A DNA stretch of 64,000 bases, taken from Halalkalibacter krulwichiae (GTDB lineage Bacteria > Bacillota > Bacilli > Bacillales > Bacillaceae_D). How positions within the stretch are numbered: the first letter of the stretch is position 1; every line of letters begins with the position of its first letter. The stretch lies in the NCBI RefSeq assembly GCF_002109385.1, contig NZ_CP020814.1, forward strand, positions 1,759,501-1,823,500, in the 5' to 3' direction. A program made the translations under genes and the position numbers. Positions 47,211 through 57,469 of this stretch are shown here, one piece after another. Under the pieces are notes generated by a model. The model ran no database searches. It was not told the DNA's origin and saw nothing but the letters and a program-made list of their open reading frames with translations.

Positions 47211-48710
47211 ATGTTTGGAGAAGCACTATTGTCGATGAAGGGTATCTCTAAAGGTTTTCCAGGTGTGCAAGCGCTAGAATCGGTAAATCTCTCTATTGGT
47301 AAAGGGGAGGTTATCGGTTTGCTAGGAGAAAATGGCGCTGGAAAGTCTACGTTAATGAAGATCCTTAGTGGGGAGTACATTTCAGATGAGGGTGACATTT
47401 TTTTAGAGGGCGCCAAAGTATCTTTAAACAATACAAAGGATGCTCAAAACCTAGGAATTAGCATTATTCATCAAGAATTAAATTTGCTTCCTTATTTGAC
47501 TGTTGCAGAAAATATTTATATTCATTCCCTACCTCGAAAAGGAATAAATTTAAACCGAAAAAAATTACTGCAAGATACAAAGTCATTATTAAAAGAATTA
47601 AAGTTTGATATTGATCCAGATGCTCAAGTTGGTAGTATGACTGTGGCATCTCAGCAACTAGTAGAAATTGCAAAAGCACTATCCTTTAATTCGAAAATTA
47701 TCGTTATGGATGAACCTACCTCAGCAATTACGGAGCAAGAATCAAAAAAACTATTTGACATCATTCGCGGACTAAAAGAAAAAGGAATATCCATTATTTA
47801 TATATCTCATCGTATGGAAGAAATTTATGAAATATGTGATCGTGTAATTGTTCTTCGTGATGGAAAGAACGCTGGTGAAGGGAAGACGATAGATTTAACT
47901 ACTGATGAAATTGTTAAGATGCTAGTAGGAAGAGAGATGACAAGTATTTATCCTTCGAAAAAGAGTACAGAAAAAAGAGATGAAGTTGTTTTGGAGGTTA
48001 AAAGTCTGTCTATAAAAGACCAGGTTCAAAATGCGTCTTTCAAATTATATAAGGGTGAAATTTTAGGTTTCTCTGGTTTGATGGGGGCCGGAAGAACAGA
48101 ATTAATGGAAGGTATTTTCGGTTATAGAAAAAAGGATTCAGGAGACATATTTATAAATGGTAAGAACGTCACAATCAAATCTACAAGAGATGCAATCAAT
48201 CTTAAAATTGGATTTGTGCCTGAAGACAGAAGACATCAAGGGATGATCGCTGGTTTTACTGTTGCTGAAAACATAAGTATTGTTGTCTTAAAAAAATTAT
48301 TAGGAACATTTAAGAATATTAAATCAAGTAGAGAAAAGGAAATTGCTGAAGAATATATTTCAAAATTACGTATTAAAACATTTGATTCGAAGACAAAAAT
48401 AGCAAACTTAAGTGGTGGTAATCAACAGAAAGCAATTATTGCCAAATGGCTAGAAACAAAACCAGATATTTTAATTTTAGATGAGCCTACTAGAGGTATA
48501 GATATTAGGGCAAAACAAGAAATCTACAAAATTATGAACGAAATTGCTGAACAAGGTACATCAATTATTATGGTTTCTTCTGAATTACCAGAAGTCTTAG
48601 GACTCAGTGATAGAGTCGTGGTTATGGCTAAGGGAAGGGTCACTGGTGAATACAAGAAAGAGGACGCAACCGCTGAGAAAGTCATGAAACTAGCTACGGA
48701 AGGAGTGTAG
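47211..48710 (+). CDS. Sugar ABC transporter ATPase (RbsA-like)
   Basis: A 499-aa protein with two ATPase halves, typical of ribose/xylose-type importers. The first half has Walker A GENGAGKST and Walker B IIVMDEPTS; the second has GLMGAGRTE, a degenerate P-loop as usual in RbsA, and ILILDEPTRGIDI. Signature motifs are MTVASQQLVEIAKAL and LSGGNQQKAIIAKW. Intact. Confidence 0.92.
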   Translation: MFGEALLSMKGISKGFPGVQALESVNLSIGKGEVIGLLGENGAGKSTLMKILSGEYISDEGDIFLEGAKVSLNNTKDAQNLGISIIHQELNLLPYLTVAENIYIHSLPRKGINLNRKKLLQDTKSLLKELKFDIDPDAQVGSMTVASQQLVEIAKALSFNSKIIVMDEPTSAITEQESKKLFDIIRGLKEKGISIIYISHRMEEIYEICDRVIVLRDGKNAGEGKTIDLTTDEIVKMLVGREMTSIYPSKKSTEKRDEVVLEVKSLSIKDQVQNASFKLYKGEILGFSGLMGAGRTELMEGIFGYRKKDSGDIFINGKNVTIKSTRDAINLKIGFVPEDRRHQGMIAGFTVAENISIVVLKKLLGTFKNIKSSREKEIAEEYISKLRIKTFDSKTKIANLSGGNQQKAIIAKWLETKPDILILDEPTRGIDIRAKQEIYKIMNEIAEQGTSIIMVSSELPEVLGLSDRVVVMAKGRVTGEYKKEDATAEKVMKLATEGV

Positions 48711-48713
48711 GCA

Positions 48714-49717
48714 TTGGATAGTAATAATAAGAGCACGTCAAATTCTCAGCAGAAACCTACGAATGACACAAAAATAATTAATCTGTTTCAAGCCCTACTT
48801 CAAAATAAAGTACTGTTTGCTCTTTTAATAATATGTGTAATTTTAAGTTTTACATCTGAACAATTTCTCTCTTTTAATAACTTAACTAATATCTTACTTC
48901 AAAGTGCCATTATGGGGTAGTTGCGATAGGGATGACCTTTGTCATTATTACCTCTGGTATTGATTTAGGAGTTGGGGCTGTATTAGGACTTACAAGTGTT
49001 GTGACAGCAGGGATGGTCAGTGCCGGTTTTCCAATTATTATCGTGTTAATGCTTGCAATGTTGCTAGGTGCAATGTGCGGGTTGATTAATGGGTTTTTTA
49101 TAACGAGATTCAGCATGGCTCCTTTTATTGTAACTTTAGCAATGATGGCTGCTGCTAGATCTGTCGCAATGGTTTATACAGATGCAAAGACTATCTCTAT
49201 CTATGATGACGCTTTTTTTAGGTATCTTAGATCAGGAGAGATCTTAGGGATTCCTGTCATGATTCTTATACCCATTATTATCTTCCTAGTTGCTCATTAT
49301 GTCTTACGATATACGATTTTTGGAAGATATGTTTATGCAATAGGGAATAACAAAAAATCAGCTGAGCTTTCAGGTATAAATGTAAAAAGGGTTGAGCTTT
49401 CTGTTTATATTATAGCGGGTTTTCTCTCTGGAATCGCTGGTATTTTAATGACTGCCCGACTAGGATCAGGAACCCCTTTAGCTGGATCAAATCTTGAGTT
49501 AATGGCAATAGCTGCAGTAGTAATTGGTGGCTCTAGTTTAATGGGAGGCCGTGGAACTGTTTATGGAACTGTAATAGGTGTTCTTTTAATAAACGTAATT
49601 AACACTGGTATGAACTTGATGAATATCTCATCTCATTATCAAGGGTTAATGATGGGGGTAGTTATTCTATTAGCAGCCTTGATAGATTCATATGGTAATA
49701 AAAAGAAAAACAGATAA
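48714..49717 (+). pseudogene. Sugar ABC transporter permease (RbsC-like), frameshifted
   Basis: The TTG start at 48714 follows the ATPase gene by 3 nt. The first 68 codons end in a TAG at 48918; adding one G to the run 48914-48917 (G4 to G5) joins it to the frame 48921-49717 and gives a continuous protein of about 334 aa: SAIMGVVAIGMTFVIITSGIDLGVG, the usual RbsC signature. About eight to ten membrane helices are visible, and the EAA-type loop appears near the end (GGSSLMGGRGTVYGTVIG). The transporter would be dead if this were real; it is more likely an assembly error. Confidence 0.8.
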
Positions 49718-49733
49718 TATAGGAGGAATAAAA

Positions 49734-50756
49734 ATGAGCGAAGTAAATCATTCAATGAAAAAGGTAATAAATGATCCTGAAAGAGTGGTAGATGAAATGT
49801 TAGAAGGGCTATTATTAGCCCATTCAGATAAATTAAAGAGTATTAGAGTCGACAATCGTTCGTTAGTTCGAATTGATGCACCGGTAAAAGATAAAGTTGG
49901 CATCGTTACAGGCGGTGGGTCAGGGCATCTTCCGTTATTTCTAGGCTATGTCGGCAAAGGAATGTTAGATGGCGTTGCTGTTGGTGATATATTCCAATCT
50001 CCTAGTTCGCAGCAAATGCTAGATGTTATCCGTGCGGTTAATACTGGTGCAGGAGTTCTAGCATTATACGGAAACTACGGCGGAGATGTAATGAATTTTG
50101 ATATGGCAAGTGATTTGGCTGATATGGAAAACATTAGAGTAGAAAGTGTGGTTGCAACCGATGATATTGCCTCCATGCCAAAAGGCGGTGAAGAAAAACG
50201 TAGAGGTGTAGCAGGAATGTTCTATATGTATAAGCTTGCTTCAGCTAAAGCAGAGCAAGGAGCGAGTCTTGAAGAAGTAAAAAGAATTGCAGAGAAAGCC
50301 AATGCTTCAGTTAGAACGATGGGAGTCGCTCTTTCTCCGTGTACATTACCTGAAGTAGGAAGGCCTACTTTTACGATCAAAGATAATGAAATGGAAATTG
50401 GTATGGGAATACATGGGGAGCCGGGAGTGAAAAAGGGGAAAATAGAATCGGCAGATAGCATTGCCGAGACACTCGTGAGCTCTATTCTTGAAGATATGCC
50501 AATTGAAAAGGGCAATAATGTTTCAGTTTTAATTAATGGTTTAGGGGCGACTCCTTTAGAAGAATTATACATTGTTTATCGGAAGGTTCATCACATGTTA
50601 GCGGATAGAGGGATTGAAATCCACAACCGTTATATTGGCGAGTTTGCAACTTCTTTAGAAATGGTTGGTCTCTCTGTATCAATTCTAAAGCTTGATGATG
50701 AATTAAAAGAGTTAATTGATGAACCATTCAGTACTCCGTTTTTTTCTCAAAACTAA
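49734..50756 (+). CDS. dhaK: DhaK-type dihydroxyacetone/ketotriose-tetrose kinase subunit
   Basis: A 340-aa DhaK domain protein, start ATG 49734 after AGGAGG. Key parts: GIVTGGGSGHLPLFLGYVG near the N-terminus and the substrate-binding His in IGMGIHGEPGV. DhaK holds the substrate through a hemiaminal bond to this His. With DhaL next and a sugar ABC importer upstream, the substrate may be dihydroxyacetone or a ketotetrose such as erythrulose. No DhaM (PTS donor) gene is present, so ATP is the likely phosphate donor. Confidence 0.85.
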   Translation: MSEVNHSMKKVINDPERVVDEMLEGLLLAHSDKLKSIRVDNRSLVRIDAPVKDKVGIVTGGGSGHLPLFLGYVGKGMLDGVAVGDIFQSPSSQQMLDVIRAVNTGAGVLALYGNYGGDVMNFDMASDLADMENIRVESVVATDDIASMPKGGEEKRRGVAGMFYMYKLASAKAEQGASLEEVKRIAEKANASVRTMGVALSPCTLPEVGRPTFTIKDNEMEIGMGIHGEPGVKKGKIESADSIAETLVSSILEDMPIEKGNNVSVLINGLGATPLEELYIVYRKVHHMLADRGIEIHNRYIGEFATSLEMVGLSVSILKLDDELKELIDEPFSTPFFSQN

Positions 50757-50777
50757 ATAGAAAGGAGAGGGAATTTT

Positions 50778-51425
50778 ATGGAAGAAACTTTAACAATTGA
50801 TGACTTTAAAGGAATATTTACGATAATTAGTGGACTCATGGATGAAAAAAGAGATTATCTATGTCAACTAGATGGAGCTCTAGGTGATGGAGATATTGGA
50901 CTAACAATGTCTAAAGGATTTAGAGGAATTAAAAAACACCTCTCCGACTTTCAAGAAAATGATATTGGTGTTTTACTAATGCAAAGTGGATTAGAAATGG
51001 CAAATAATGCGGCATCTACAATGGGCACTTTAGTAGCGACAGCACTAATGAGGGCGGGGAAAGTGTCGCAAGGTAAGAGTGAATGTACTATAGCAGATAT
51101 CTCAATCGCGTTTAATGCCATGGTTGAGGGAATAAAGGATCGAGGAAAAGCTCAGGTTGGAGATAAAACAATTCTTGATTCGCTAAGTCCTGCTGCAAAA
51201 GCAATTGAAGAAGCAAATGCTAATGGACTCACATTAAAAGAAGCGGTTAGTAATGCTTCAAAAGCAGCAGAAAAAGGTATGTCGGAAACGGTTTATATGC
51301 AATCACAGCACGGTAGAGCCGGACGGTATTTAGAAAAATCAATTGGACATCAAGATCCTGGGGCAACTGTAGGAGCATATTTTGTAAAAGGTTTTGAGGA
51401 ATACATTTATAATATTTCTGAATGA
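50778..51425 (+). CDS. dhaL: DhaL-type ATP-binding kinase subunit
   Basis: A 215-aa DhaL protein with GAGAGG upstream, 21 nt after dhaK. The metal/nucleotide motif ALGDGDIGLTM and the later ASTMGTLVATALMRAG and HGRAGRYLEKSIGHQDPGA are typical of DhaL. It brings ATP or ADP to DhaK. A strong terminator ends the operon. Confidence 0.88.
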   Translation: MEETLTIDDFKGIFTIISGLMDEKRDYLCQLDGALGDGDIGLTMSKGFRGIKKHLSDFQENDIGVLLMQSGLEMANNAASTMGTLVATALMRAGKVSQGKSECTIADISIAFNAMVEGIKDRGKAQVGDKTILDSLSPAAKAIEEANANGLTLKEAVSNASKAAEKGMSETVYMQSQHGRAGRYLEKSIGHQDPGATVGAYFVKGFEEYIYNISE

Positions 51426-51460
51426 GAGATTCGATAAAAATTGAGTGATAGGTATATTTT

Positions 51461-51509
51461 AAAGCGCTTAGAGTAAGTGGGGAATCACTTACTCTAAGCG
51501 CTTTTTTTT
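51461..51509 (+). terminator. Strong terminator of the dhaKL operon
   Basis: 19-bp perfect stem (arms 51461-51479 and 51486-51504) with a 6-nt loop and T8. The most stable terminator in the window. Confidence 0.92.
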
Positions 51510-51869
51510 GAATTGATTAGGATAAGGTTAGTTCGACAGGTTGAGGTAGTAATTTGCAGATTTATGTCTCTTTGTCGAAGAGGCTCGAGGGACTAACGGG
51601 TACAAGTGATGGAAGCGATGTAGGAAAGAATACAAGGGAAAAGAAGCAGCACTCTTATGAATATTGCGTTGTAAGTGGTACTTAGAAGAGGGAATCCTAA
51701 TGTAATTAGGGGTTGACAAACTATTGCTTAGGAAATATAGGGGTGTAATTGATTCATATTGGTAATTGGAATGACATAGAGTTGTTTTTGGATAAGTATT
51801 AGAGGTAGGGGGAGTGCGGAATTTGTCGTAATATGCATGTTGCAGAAGGCCTCGATTGTCTGAACACAA
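51510..51869. other. Gene-free region
   Basis: Nothing convincing. A 113-codon minus-strand frame covers 51528-51869, but it has no recognisable sequence, and its Ser/Tyr/His-rich composition suggests chance. Confidence 0.4.
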
Positions 51870-51902
51870 ACAAAAGAAGCCGGCCCCTAAAAAGCGGCCA
51901 GC
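51870..51902 (-). terminator. Terminator of the YesM/YesN-like operon
   Basis: On the minus strand AGCTGGCC pairs with GGCCGGCT, followed by TCTTTT. It ends the two-component operon. Confidence 0.6.
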
Positions 51903-51914
51903 TCCATCCTTATC

Positions 51915-52679
51915 TTAAACCGTACTTCTAACGACTCCTTTTCGATATTCCTTTGGCGTACACCCATACGTCTTTTTAAACACCTTTGTAAAATGTTTGG
52001 AATCAGTGTACCCGACACGTTCGCTTATTTCGTAGACTTTTAAGATCGGGTTTTTTAATAATTCACACGATCGTTTCATTCGTAGTGTGGTTAAATAGCT
52101 TATGAATGATTCGCCTGTAACGGTTTTGAATAGTTGGCCGAGGTAGTGTTCGCTTAGGTGAATTCGGTCGGCTAATAGTTTTAATGTTAGTGGTTCTTTG
52201 TAGTTTGATTGAATATAGGAGATGGTGTTTGTGATGAGTCTTTCTTGTTGAGTTTGTGGTTCTGATGAGCCAAGGTCTGGGTTTTCATTAAGTGTTTGCT
52301 GGCGACTGGCTAGTTCTTGTGTCACTTTTTTGATAAGGTCAAAGAGTTCGTTGACATCGATTGGTTTAAGGATGTAGCCTTTTGCGTTGTAGTGCAGGGC
52401 TTTTTGGGCGTATGAGAATTCTTCGTAACCGCTCATGATGATGACTGCTGGGTGGAGCTTGTGGTCGAGAATATGTTTTGTTAATTCTAGTCCATCCATG
52501 TGGGGCATGCGAATGTCGGTTAGAATGATGTCGATTGGTTCTTTTTCGAGCCAGTAGAGAGCTTCTTGGCCGTTTTCGGCTGTGCTGACGACATCGATAT
52601 CAAGGTCAATCCATTCTTCCATTGTTTTTAGGCTGTCTGAAATCATCCAGTCATCATCTACGATCAGCATTTTGTTCAT
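51915..52679 (-). CDS. YesN-like response regulator with AraC HTH
   Basis: A 254-aa response regulator. The receiver domain has acidic D8-D10, phospho-acceptor D55 (ILTDIRMPHMDG), S83 and K105. After a short linker an AraC-type pair of HTHs follows (about 150-250: YKEPLTLKLLADRIHLSEHYLGQL, then YEISERVGYTDSKHFTKVFKK). Its start touches the stop of the kinase gene, so they form one operon, facing the sugar cluster on the other strand. It should activate the promoters at 54742, 56349 and 58336, which share a two-part site. Confidence 0.9.
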   Translation of the reverse strand: MNKMLIVDDDWMISDSLKTMEEWIDLDIDVVSTAENGQEALYWLEKEPIDIILTDIRMPHMDGLELTKHILDHKLHPAVIIMSGYEEFSYAQKALHYNAKGYILKPIDVNELFDLIKKVTQELASRQQTLNENPDLGSSEPQTQQERLITNTISYIQSNYKEPLTLKLLADRIHLSEHYLGQLFKTVTGESFISYLTTLRMKRSCELLKNPILKVYEISERVGYTDSKHFTKVFKKTYGCTPKEYRKGVVRSTV

Positions 52680-54421
52680 TCAAATTCCCCCTTTTTCAAT
52701 CGGCAGTTTAAGTTGAACAGTCGTTCCTTTCTGAAGAGTACTAGTAACCGTTAGGCCATATGGCTCTCCGTAGCGGGAGAGTATCCTTGTTTGGACGTTG
52801 TATAAGCCGACTCGGTTTCGATATTTCGTTAAGTTGGTTGAGTTATGTTTTAAATTTTCATTAATTTCTGAAATTTGATCCTGGTCGAGACCTACTCCGT
52901 TATCAGCGATATCAATTAAGATGAAATCATTTTTTGTTCGAACATATATCGTGATCTTTCCTTCTGAGCGTAATGGGTCAATGCCGTGAATAATTGCATT
53001 CTCCACAATCGGTTGGAGGATCCATTTGATCGTACTATAGTGTTCGATCGCTGGTTCAACGATGATTTCATATTTAAGAGGGTAGCGCATTCGTTGTTTT
53101 TGAATTTCTAAGTAATATTCAACATACATGAGTTCTTGCTTAAGAGGTACTTTTTCCTCGAACGAGCTGATGCTTAGTCGCAATAAGCGTCCTAATAAAA
53201 CAATTAGATGGCTGATTTCATATTCCTTCTTTTTTCGAGCTAAGGAGTTGATGGATTCAAGTGTGTTATAAATAAAGTGCGGGTTGATTTGAAGCTGCAG
53301 AGCGGTAATCTCAGCTTCTTTCTTTAATTGTTCTTCTTTTTGAACAGACTCAATTAATTCTTTGATTTTGCCTAGCATGTGGTTGAATCCACGAGCTAAG
53401 TCGCCTATAGCATCCTTGGAATTGGTAATGAATCGTTCCTCGAAATTCCCGTATTCTACTTCTTTCATTTTTCGTTGCAGTTTGTGAATCGGTTTTGATA
53501 TTTGATGAGAGATGAAAAGGGATGCGAAAATGCAAACAAAGATGCTGATCACAATCGAAAAGAGCGATATTTTCTTTGTATCGGCAATCGTTTGATATAA
53601 ATGATCGACTTCAAAATATTCGACGACGTTCCAATTCGTTAGCGGAAAAGCTTTCTTGTATATGAGAAATTGTTCGCCCGCTTCGTTCGTTATAATTGAA
53701 TTAGAACGGTGATCCTTGACTTGGTCATGTTCAAAATCTAGTCGTGAAGGAGGGGGAGAATATAATCTTCCTCACTATAAATAAATGTTCCAGCTACTAC
53801 TTCAGGGCCTTTATAGTCATTTAAGAATTGGCCGACGACTTCTTCTGGAAAATCAATGATGATGGTGCTTTTTGTACGCAGCTTGTCATCCCATGCTTCG
53901 TTAATAAAGGAATAGACAGGTATGTCGGTATTGTAATTGCTGTAATCTCTTAGGTGTGGCGCTGTTATGTAAGGATGAGAGTCTAGCTTGAACCAGTTGT
54001 TCTCATAGAAGTCTGTTGACGTGAACTCTTGATTAAAGGAATATCCGTAATGATAAATGAAGCCATGTTGATTAATAAGGGTAATGCCTTTGAAATCAGG
54101 AAAGATATTTTCAATGCTAATTAGTAATTTATCGAGTTCGATATACAGTTGTTGGTGGGTGCGAAGGTGCGTATTTTCGCTAAATCTTGTAAATAAACTA
54201 TTATGGATAATTCCTTGGCTTAAGCGGTCGAGCTCATTATACAAGTTTTCGAGTGCATTTACTTTTTGATCGAGGATGGAACTAGCATGAAAGTGAACGT
54301 TTTCTTTCATGTTCTTTGTTGCCTTGTGGTAGGTGATCCCTCCGACAACGCTGATTGGTACGATGGAGATTAATAGAAGACATAGTAATAATTTAAAAAA
54401 CAATGAGTGAAAAAACTTCAT
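52680..54421 (-). pseudogene. YesM-like sensor histidine kinase, frameshifted
   Basis: The ATG at 54421 (with CGAGGTGA before it) begins a protein with a first membrane helix (LFFKLLLCLLLISIVPISVVGG), an extracellular sensor part and a frame that stops at 53738. One missing C in the run at 53752-53756 (minus-strand C) accounts for the break; adding it restores a frame of about 580 aa with a second membrane helix, a HAMP linker (HQISKPIHKLQRKMKEVEYGNF), the phosphorylation helix with INPHFIYNTLESINSLARKK and the ATPase domain (VENAIIHGIDPL, DNGVGL). This is the typical size of YesM. Likely an assembly error. Confidence 0.8.
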
Positions 54422-54741
54422 AAGGTCACCTCGAAACGGAACTTTGTAATCGCTTACAATAAATGGTAGTTTTTTGAACGACGTGTTTGTTTTAGTCGTT
54501 TTATCACATAGTACCAATAAGTTTCTTCAGAAAGCTACATCTGTTATGTAGTCGTGCAAAAAAGGTGTCGAGAAGCATTGTTATTTTAAACTAATAACTT
54601 TTTTTAGATCGGCAAGCGACCGGTGGGTTAGTAGGCTCCTTTCTTATATAAGAGGCAATGGTCTTAACTAGCGTTAGAAATAGAGTATAAGTAATGAAGA
54701 ATAAAGTCAACAGCATTTAGAGGTTGGAAGAGTACTTCGTC
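54422..54741. other. Intergenic region between the kinase operon and the sugar cluster
   Basis: This spacer separates the minus-strand kinase operon from the plus-strand sugar cluster and should carry the kinase promoter. Otherwise AT-rich with no recognisable gene. Confidence 0.4.
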
Positions 54742-54802
54742 TTTTTGCCCACTTTTTTAAAAGAAACGCCCCCTTTTTTTTGAGCAATATAACATTTATG
54801 AT
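54742..54802 (+). promoter_or_regulatory. YesN-type activator site and promoter of the binding protein gene
   Basis: The half-sites GCCCACTTTTTT (54747) and GCCCCCTTTTTT (54768) are spaced 21 bp. The second overlaps a T-rich -35 region, and TATGAT at 54797-54802 is a candidate -10, 17 bp downstream. The same layout recurs at 56349 and 58336. Confidence 0.7.
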
Positions 54803-54876
54803 TAGTCTTAACAAATATACTAACCTTCAAGGGTCGAAGAATGGTATGTTTTGAAATTTTAAAGGGGGTACATCTA

Positions 54877-56250
54877 ATGGATCGAAATGATTGGAAAGTA
54901 GTAGGTATTTTTCTCTTTTTGCTATTTATGGTAGCGCTTACAGCTGGATGTCAATCGCCGGCGGCAAGTCCTAGTGGGCAAAATGAATCGAATGAGCAAA
55001 GTGCAGGTGAAGCGCAGCAACAAGAGGGGGAGAGTGGGGAGCAAACGTTAAAACTCTTGATTCCGAACTATTATAACGAAGTGGAAAGAGAGCAATGGGC
55101 ACGCGTGATTGAGAGATTCACAGAGTTGAATCCAGAGATCGATGTGAACGTGGAGAATGGGGATGTTCGTGTTGAATCTGGTAGTTTAACGGCCCTACTG
55201 CAATCAAAGGTGAATACACCTGATGCGATTTTAATGAATGCAGGCCCGAGCCGGATCTCTCTATTATCTGATGCGGAATTAATTCGCTCCTTAGATGACC
55301 TGTATGATAAAAATGATTGGCAAGATGCGATTCGTCCGTTTGCTTATCAATTGATTTCCGGAAATGAGCATATTTACGAATTGCCACATATGATTGATGC
55401 GATTGCTCACTTCTATAATATTGATGTCTTTGAAGAGCATGGAGTTGAAGTGCCTGAGACACCGGAAAAGTATATTGAAATGCTAGAGCAATTAGCAGCG
55501 GTAGATGGAGTTGACCCGATTACAGTAGGAGCTCGAAATGGCTATGCAATTGGTTGGTTGTTTGGCGTGATGATTGAGGCAATGGCTGGTACGGAGAAAC
55601 TGGAAGAAATTCTTTACGGCGATGGAAGCTGGAATGATCCTGAAATTGTTAAAGTAGCAGAAACGTTAGTAGAGTGGGTGGAGACTGGGTTCATTCCGCA
55701 AGAAGCTGTAACGCTAACAGAAGCAGATTCAAAGTTCAAATTCTTAAATAAGCAAGCGGCGATCTATACAGGTGGAACGTATTTGATCACGGATCTTGCG
55801 CAAGAGAACTTACAAGACAGTGTAGGATTCTTCATGATGCCTTCTTTCTTAGATGGCAAAACAGCTAGACCGACTGGTGGAATTGGTCAATCATGGGTCA
55901 TTCCAACAGACGCGAAAAACCCAGAGGCTGCTGAAGCATGGCTTGAGTTCATTCTTTCTTCAGACTATGCAGAAGTAGTGTACAGCTATCCTGATTACAA
56001 CTTTATTCTAGCGTCTACGGCAGCAGTTGAAGCAGAGCCAGCTGGAGATGTCTTAAAGTCGGCAGCAGTAGATGTAGAAGACGGCTCTGGTTATAATCCG
56101 AGTGTCTTTATAGGAGTGGAAACAGGGGAAAGTTATTTCCAAAATCTTCAAGGGTTAGTAGGCGGTTTGATTTCTGCTCAAGAGGCGATGAATAACATTG
56201 AGGAAGGAGCACAAAAAGATAAGGAAAATGGGTTCCAACTAAACAGGTAA
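54877..56250 (+). CDS. Extracellular solute-binding lipoprotein, sugar ABC type (family 1)
   Basis: A 457-aa lipoprotein starting at ATG 54877 (AAGGGGG upstream). The signal helix ends in the lipobox LTAGC; a low-complexity Gln/Glu/Ser linker follows (residues about 29-62). The body has motifs of family 1 binding proteins: WARVIERFTELNPEIDVNVE, FAYQLISGNEHIYELPHMIDAIAHFYN and the cluster AEAWLEFILSSDYAEVVYSY. The two permease genes downstream belong to it. An ATPase gene is not present in the cluster; as in many Bacillus sugar importers, a shared MsmX-type ATPase may serve. Confidence 0.87.
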   Translation: MDRNDWKVVGIFLFLLFMVALTAGCQSPAASPSGQNESNEQSAGEAQQQEGESGEQTLKLLIPNYYNEVEREQWARVIERFTELNPEIDVNVENGDVRVESGSLTALLQSKVNTPDAILMNAGPSRISLLSDAELIRSLDDLYDKNDWQDAIRPFAYQLISGNEHIYELPHMIDAIAHFYNIDVFEEHGVEVPETPEKYIEMLEQLAAVDGVDPITVGARNGYAIGWLFGVMIEAMAGTEKLEEILYGDGSWNDPEIVKVAETLVEWVETGFIPQEAVTLTEADSKFKFLNKQAAIYTGGTYLITDLAQENLQDSVGFFMMPSFLDGKTARPTGGIGQSWVIPTDAKNPEAAEAWLEFILSSDYAEVVYSYPDYNFILASTAAVEAEPAGDVLKSAAVDVEDGSGYNPSVFIGVETGESYFQNLQGLVGGLISAQEAMNNIEEGAQKDKENGFQLNR

Positions 56251-56288
56251 TCATGTCTTCTTGTTCTTTTTAAACGGGTATGGTTCTT

Positions 56289-56319
56289 TAGCGGTGATGG
56301 CTTCATCACCGCTATTCCT
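56289..56319 (+). terminator. Hairpin between binding protein and permease genes
   Basis: Perfect 11-bp arms TAGCGGTGATG and CATCACCGCTA with a 4-nt loop and a short T-run. It separates the binding protein gene from the permeases, which have their own activator site. Confidence 0.65.
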
Positions 56320-56348
56320 GCATCAAAAATTTGCGGGAATAGAATCTT

Positions 56349-56410
56349 GTTTTTGCCCACTTTCTTTAAGGAAATGCCTCCTTTTTATTTAAGGAAAGAA
56401 CGAGTAAGCT
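56349..56410 (+). promoter_or_regulatory. YesN-type activator site and promoter of the permease operon
   Basis: The half-sites GCCCACTTTCTT (56355) and GCCTCCTTTTTA (56376) are 21 bp apart. A candidate -10 TAAGCT lies at 56405-56410. Confidence 0.65.
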
Positions 56411-56534
56411 AAAGCCAGGATCAACAAATTCAGAATTTTAAGAATTTGGTTTCGGGAGGAGAGAAGGGGATAGAAGCGGAATCTACGGGGATTTGGATGT
56501 ACAAATTAGTTGAAGTAATGGGAGGGAGAAAAAA

Positions 56535-57467
56535 ATGAGTGTACCTGTTAATGTAGCCGCCCAGCCGGCGCAACAGAAGGTAGCAACGAAAAAGATGAAT
56601 GCGTTTAAGAAGAAAATCGTGATCTTTTCCTTTTTGGCACCAGCACTGCTTTTATACTTTGTCTTCATGCTTTATCCGATGCTAGATGCTGTTCGGTATA
56701 GTTTGTTTGATTGGAACGGGGCATCATCGTCGATGAACTTCGTCGGGCTAGAAAACTATGCGGCTCTTACACAAGATTCATTGTTTCTACGATCACTAGG
56801 TCATAACTTGTTGTGGGTTGTGCTCAGCTTGGTGTTAATGGTGCTACCAACACTAGTATTAGCGGTGTTGATTAGTAAAGTGAGAAAGGGTCGAATGTTT
56901 TTCCGAGCTGCTTTCTATTTGCCAAGTGTACTCTCATTAGCTGTTGTCGGTGTGTTGTGGTCCAAAATCTATGATCCAACGATGGGACCGATTAATACCT
57001 TTTTACGAGCGATTGGAATGGATTTTCTTGCACGTAACTGGTTAGGCGAACCATTTCTAGTCATACCGGCATTGGTAATTGCCAGTACTTGGGCGTTCTA
57101 CGGTTTGTATATGATTCTATTTTTAGCAGGGTTGCAAAGCATTGATCCGCAAATGTATGAAGCGGCCGATATTGATGGCGCGGGTCCGATTCGGAAATTC
57201 TGGTACATTACCGTTCCTAGCTTACGAAATACGATGAATGTCGTCGTTAGTATGGTCATTATTCATGCATTAAAAGGGTTCGCTCTTATTTGGATTATGA
57301 CTCAAGGTGGACCGTTCTATATGAGTGAAGTTGTTTCGACGTATGTGTACAAAAGTGCCTTCAGCATGAACCAAGTTAGCTATGCTGCAGCGCAAAGTGT
57401 GGTACTCGGCATTATCATTATCACCTTTACAATTGCCTTTAACTACTACCGCGAAAGGACTGAGTAA
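56535..57467 (+). CDS. Sugar ABC transporter permease 1 (MalF/UgpA-like)
   Basis: A 310-aa inner-membrane protein with ribosome binding site GGGAGGG before ATG 56535. About six membrane helices can be seen, beginning with KIVIFSFLAPALLLYFVF. The EAA-loop (EAADIDGAGPIRKFWYITVPSL) that contacts the ATPase is intact. The second permease starts 2 nt after its stop. Confidence 0.9.
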   Translation: MSVPVNVAAQPAQQKVATKKMNAFKKKIVIFSFLAPALLLYFVFMLYPMLDAVRYSLFDWNGASSSMNFVGLENYAALTQDSLFLRSLGHNLLWVVLSLVLMVLPTLVLAVLISKVRKGRMFFRAAFYLPSVLSLAVVGVLWSKIYDPTMGPINTFLRAIGMDFLARNWLGEPFLVIPALVIASTWAFYGLYMILFLAGLQSIDPQMYEAADIDGAGPIRKFWYITVPSLRNTMNVVVSMVIIHALKGFALIWIMTQGGPFYMSEVVSTYVYKSAFSMNQVSYAAAQSVVLGIIIITFTIAFNYYRERTE

Positions 57468-57469
57468 AA

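Noticed and set aside
51528..51869. 113-codon minus-strand frame as a gene
   Set aside because: No ribosome binding site or recognisable sequence, and odd composition; it lies between two terminators.
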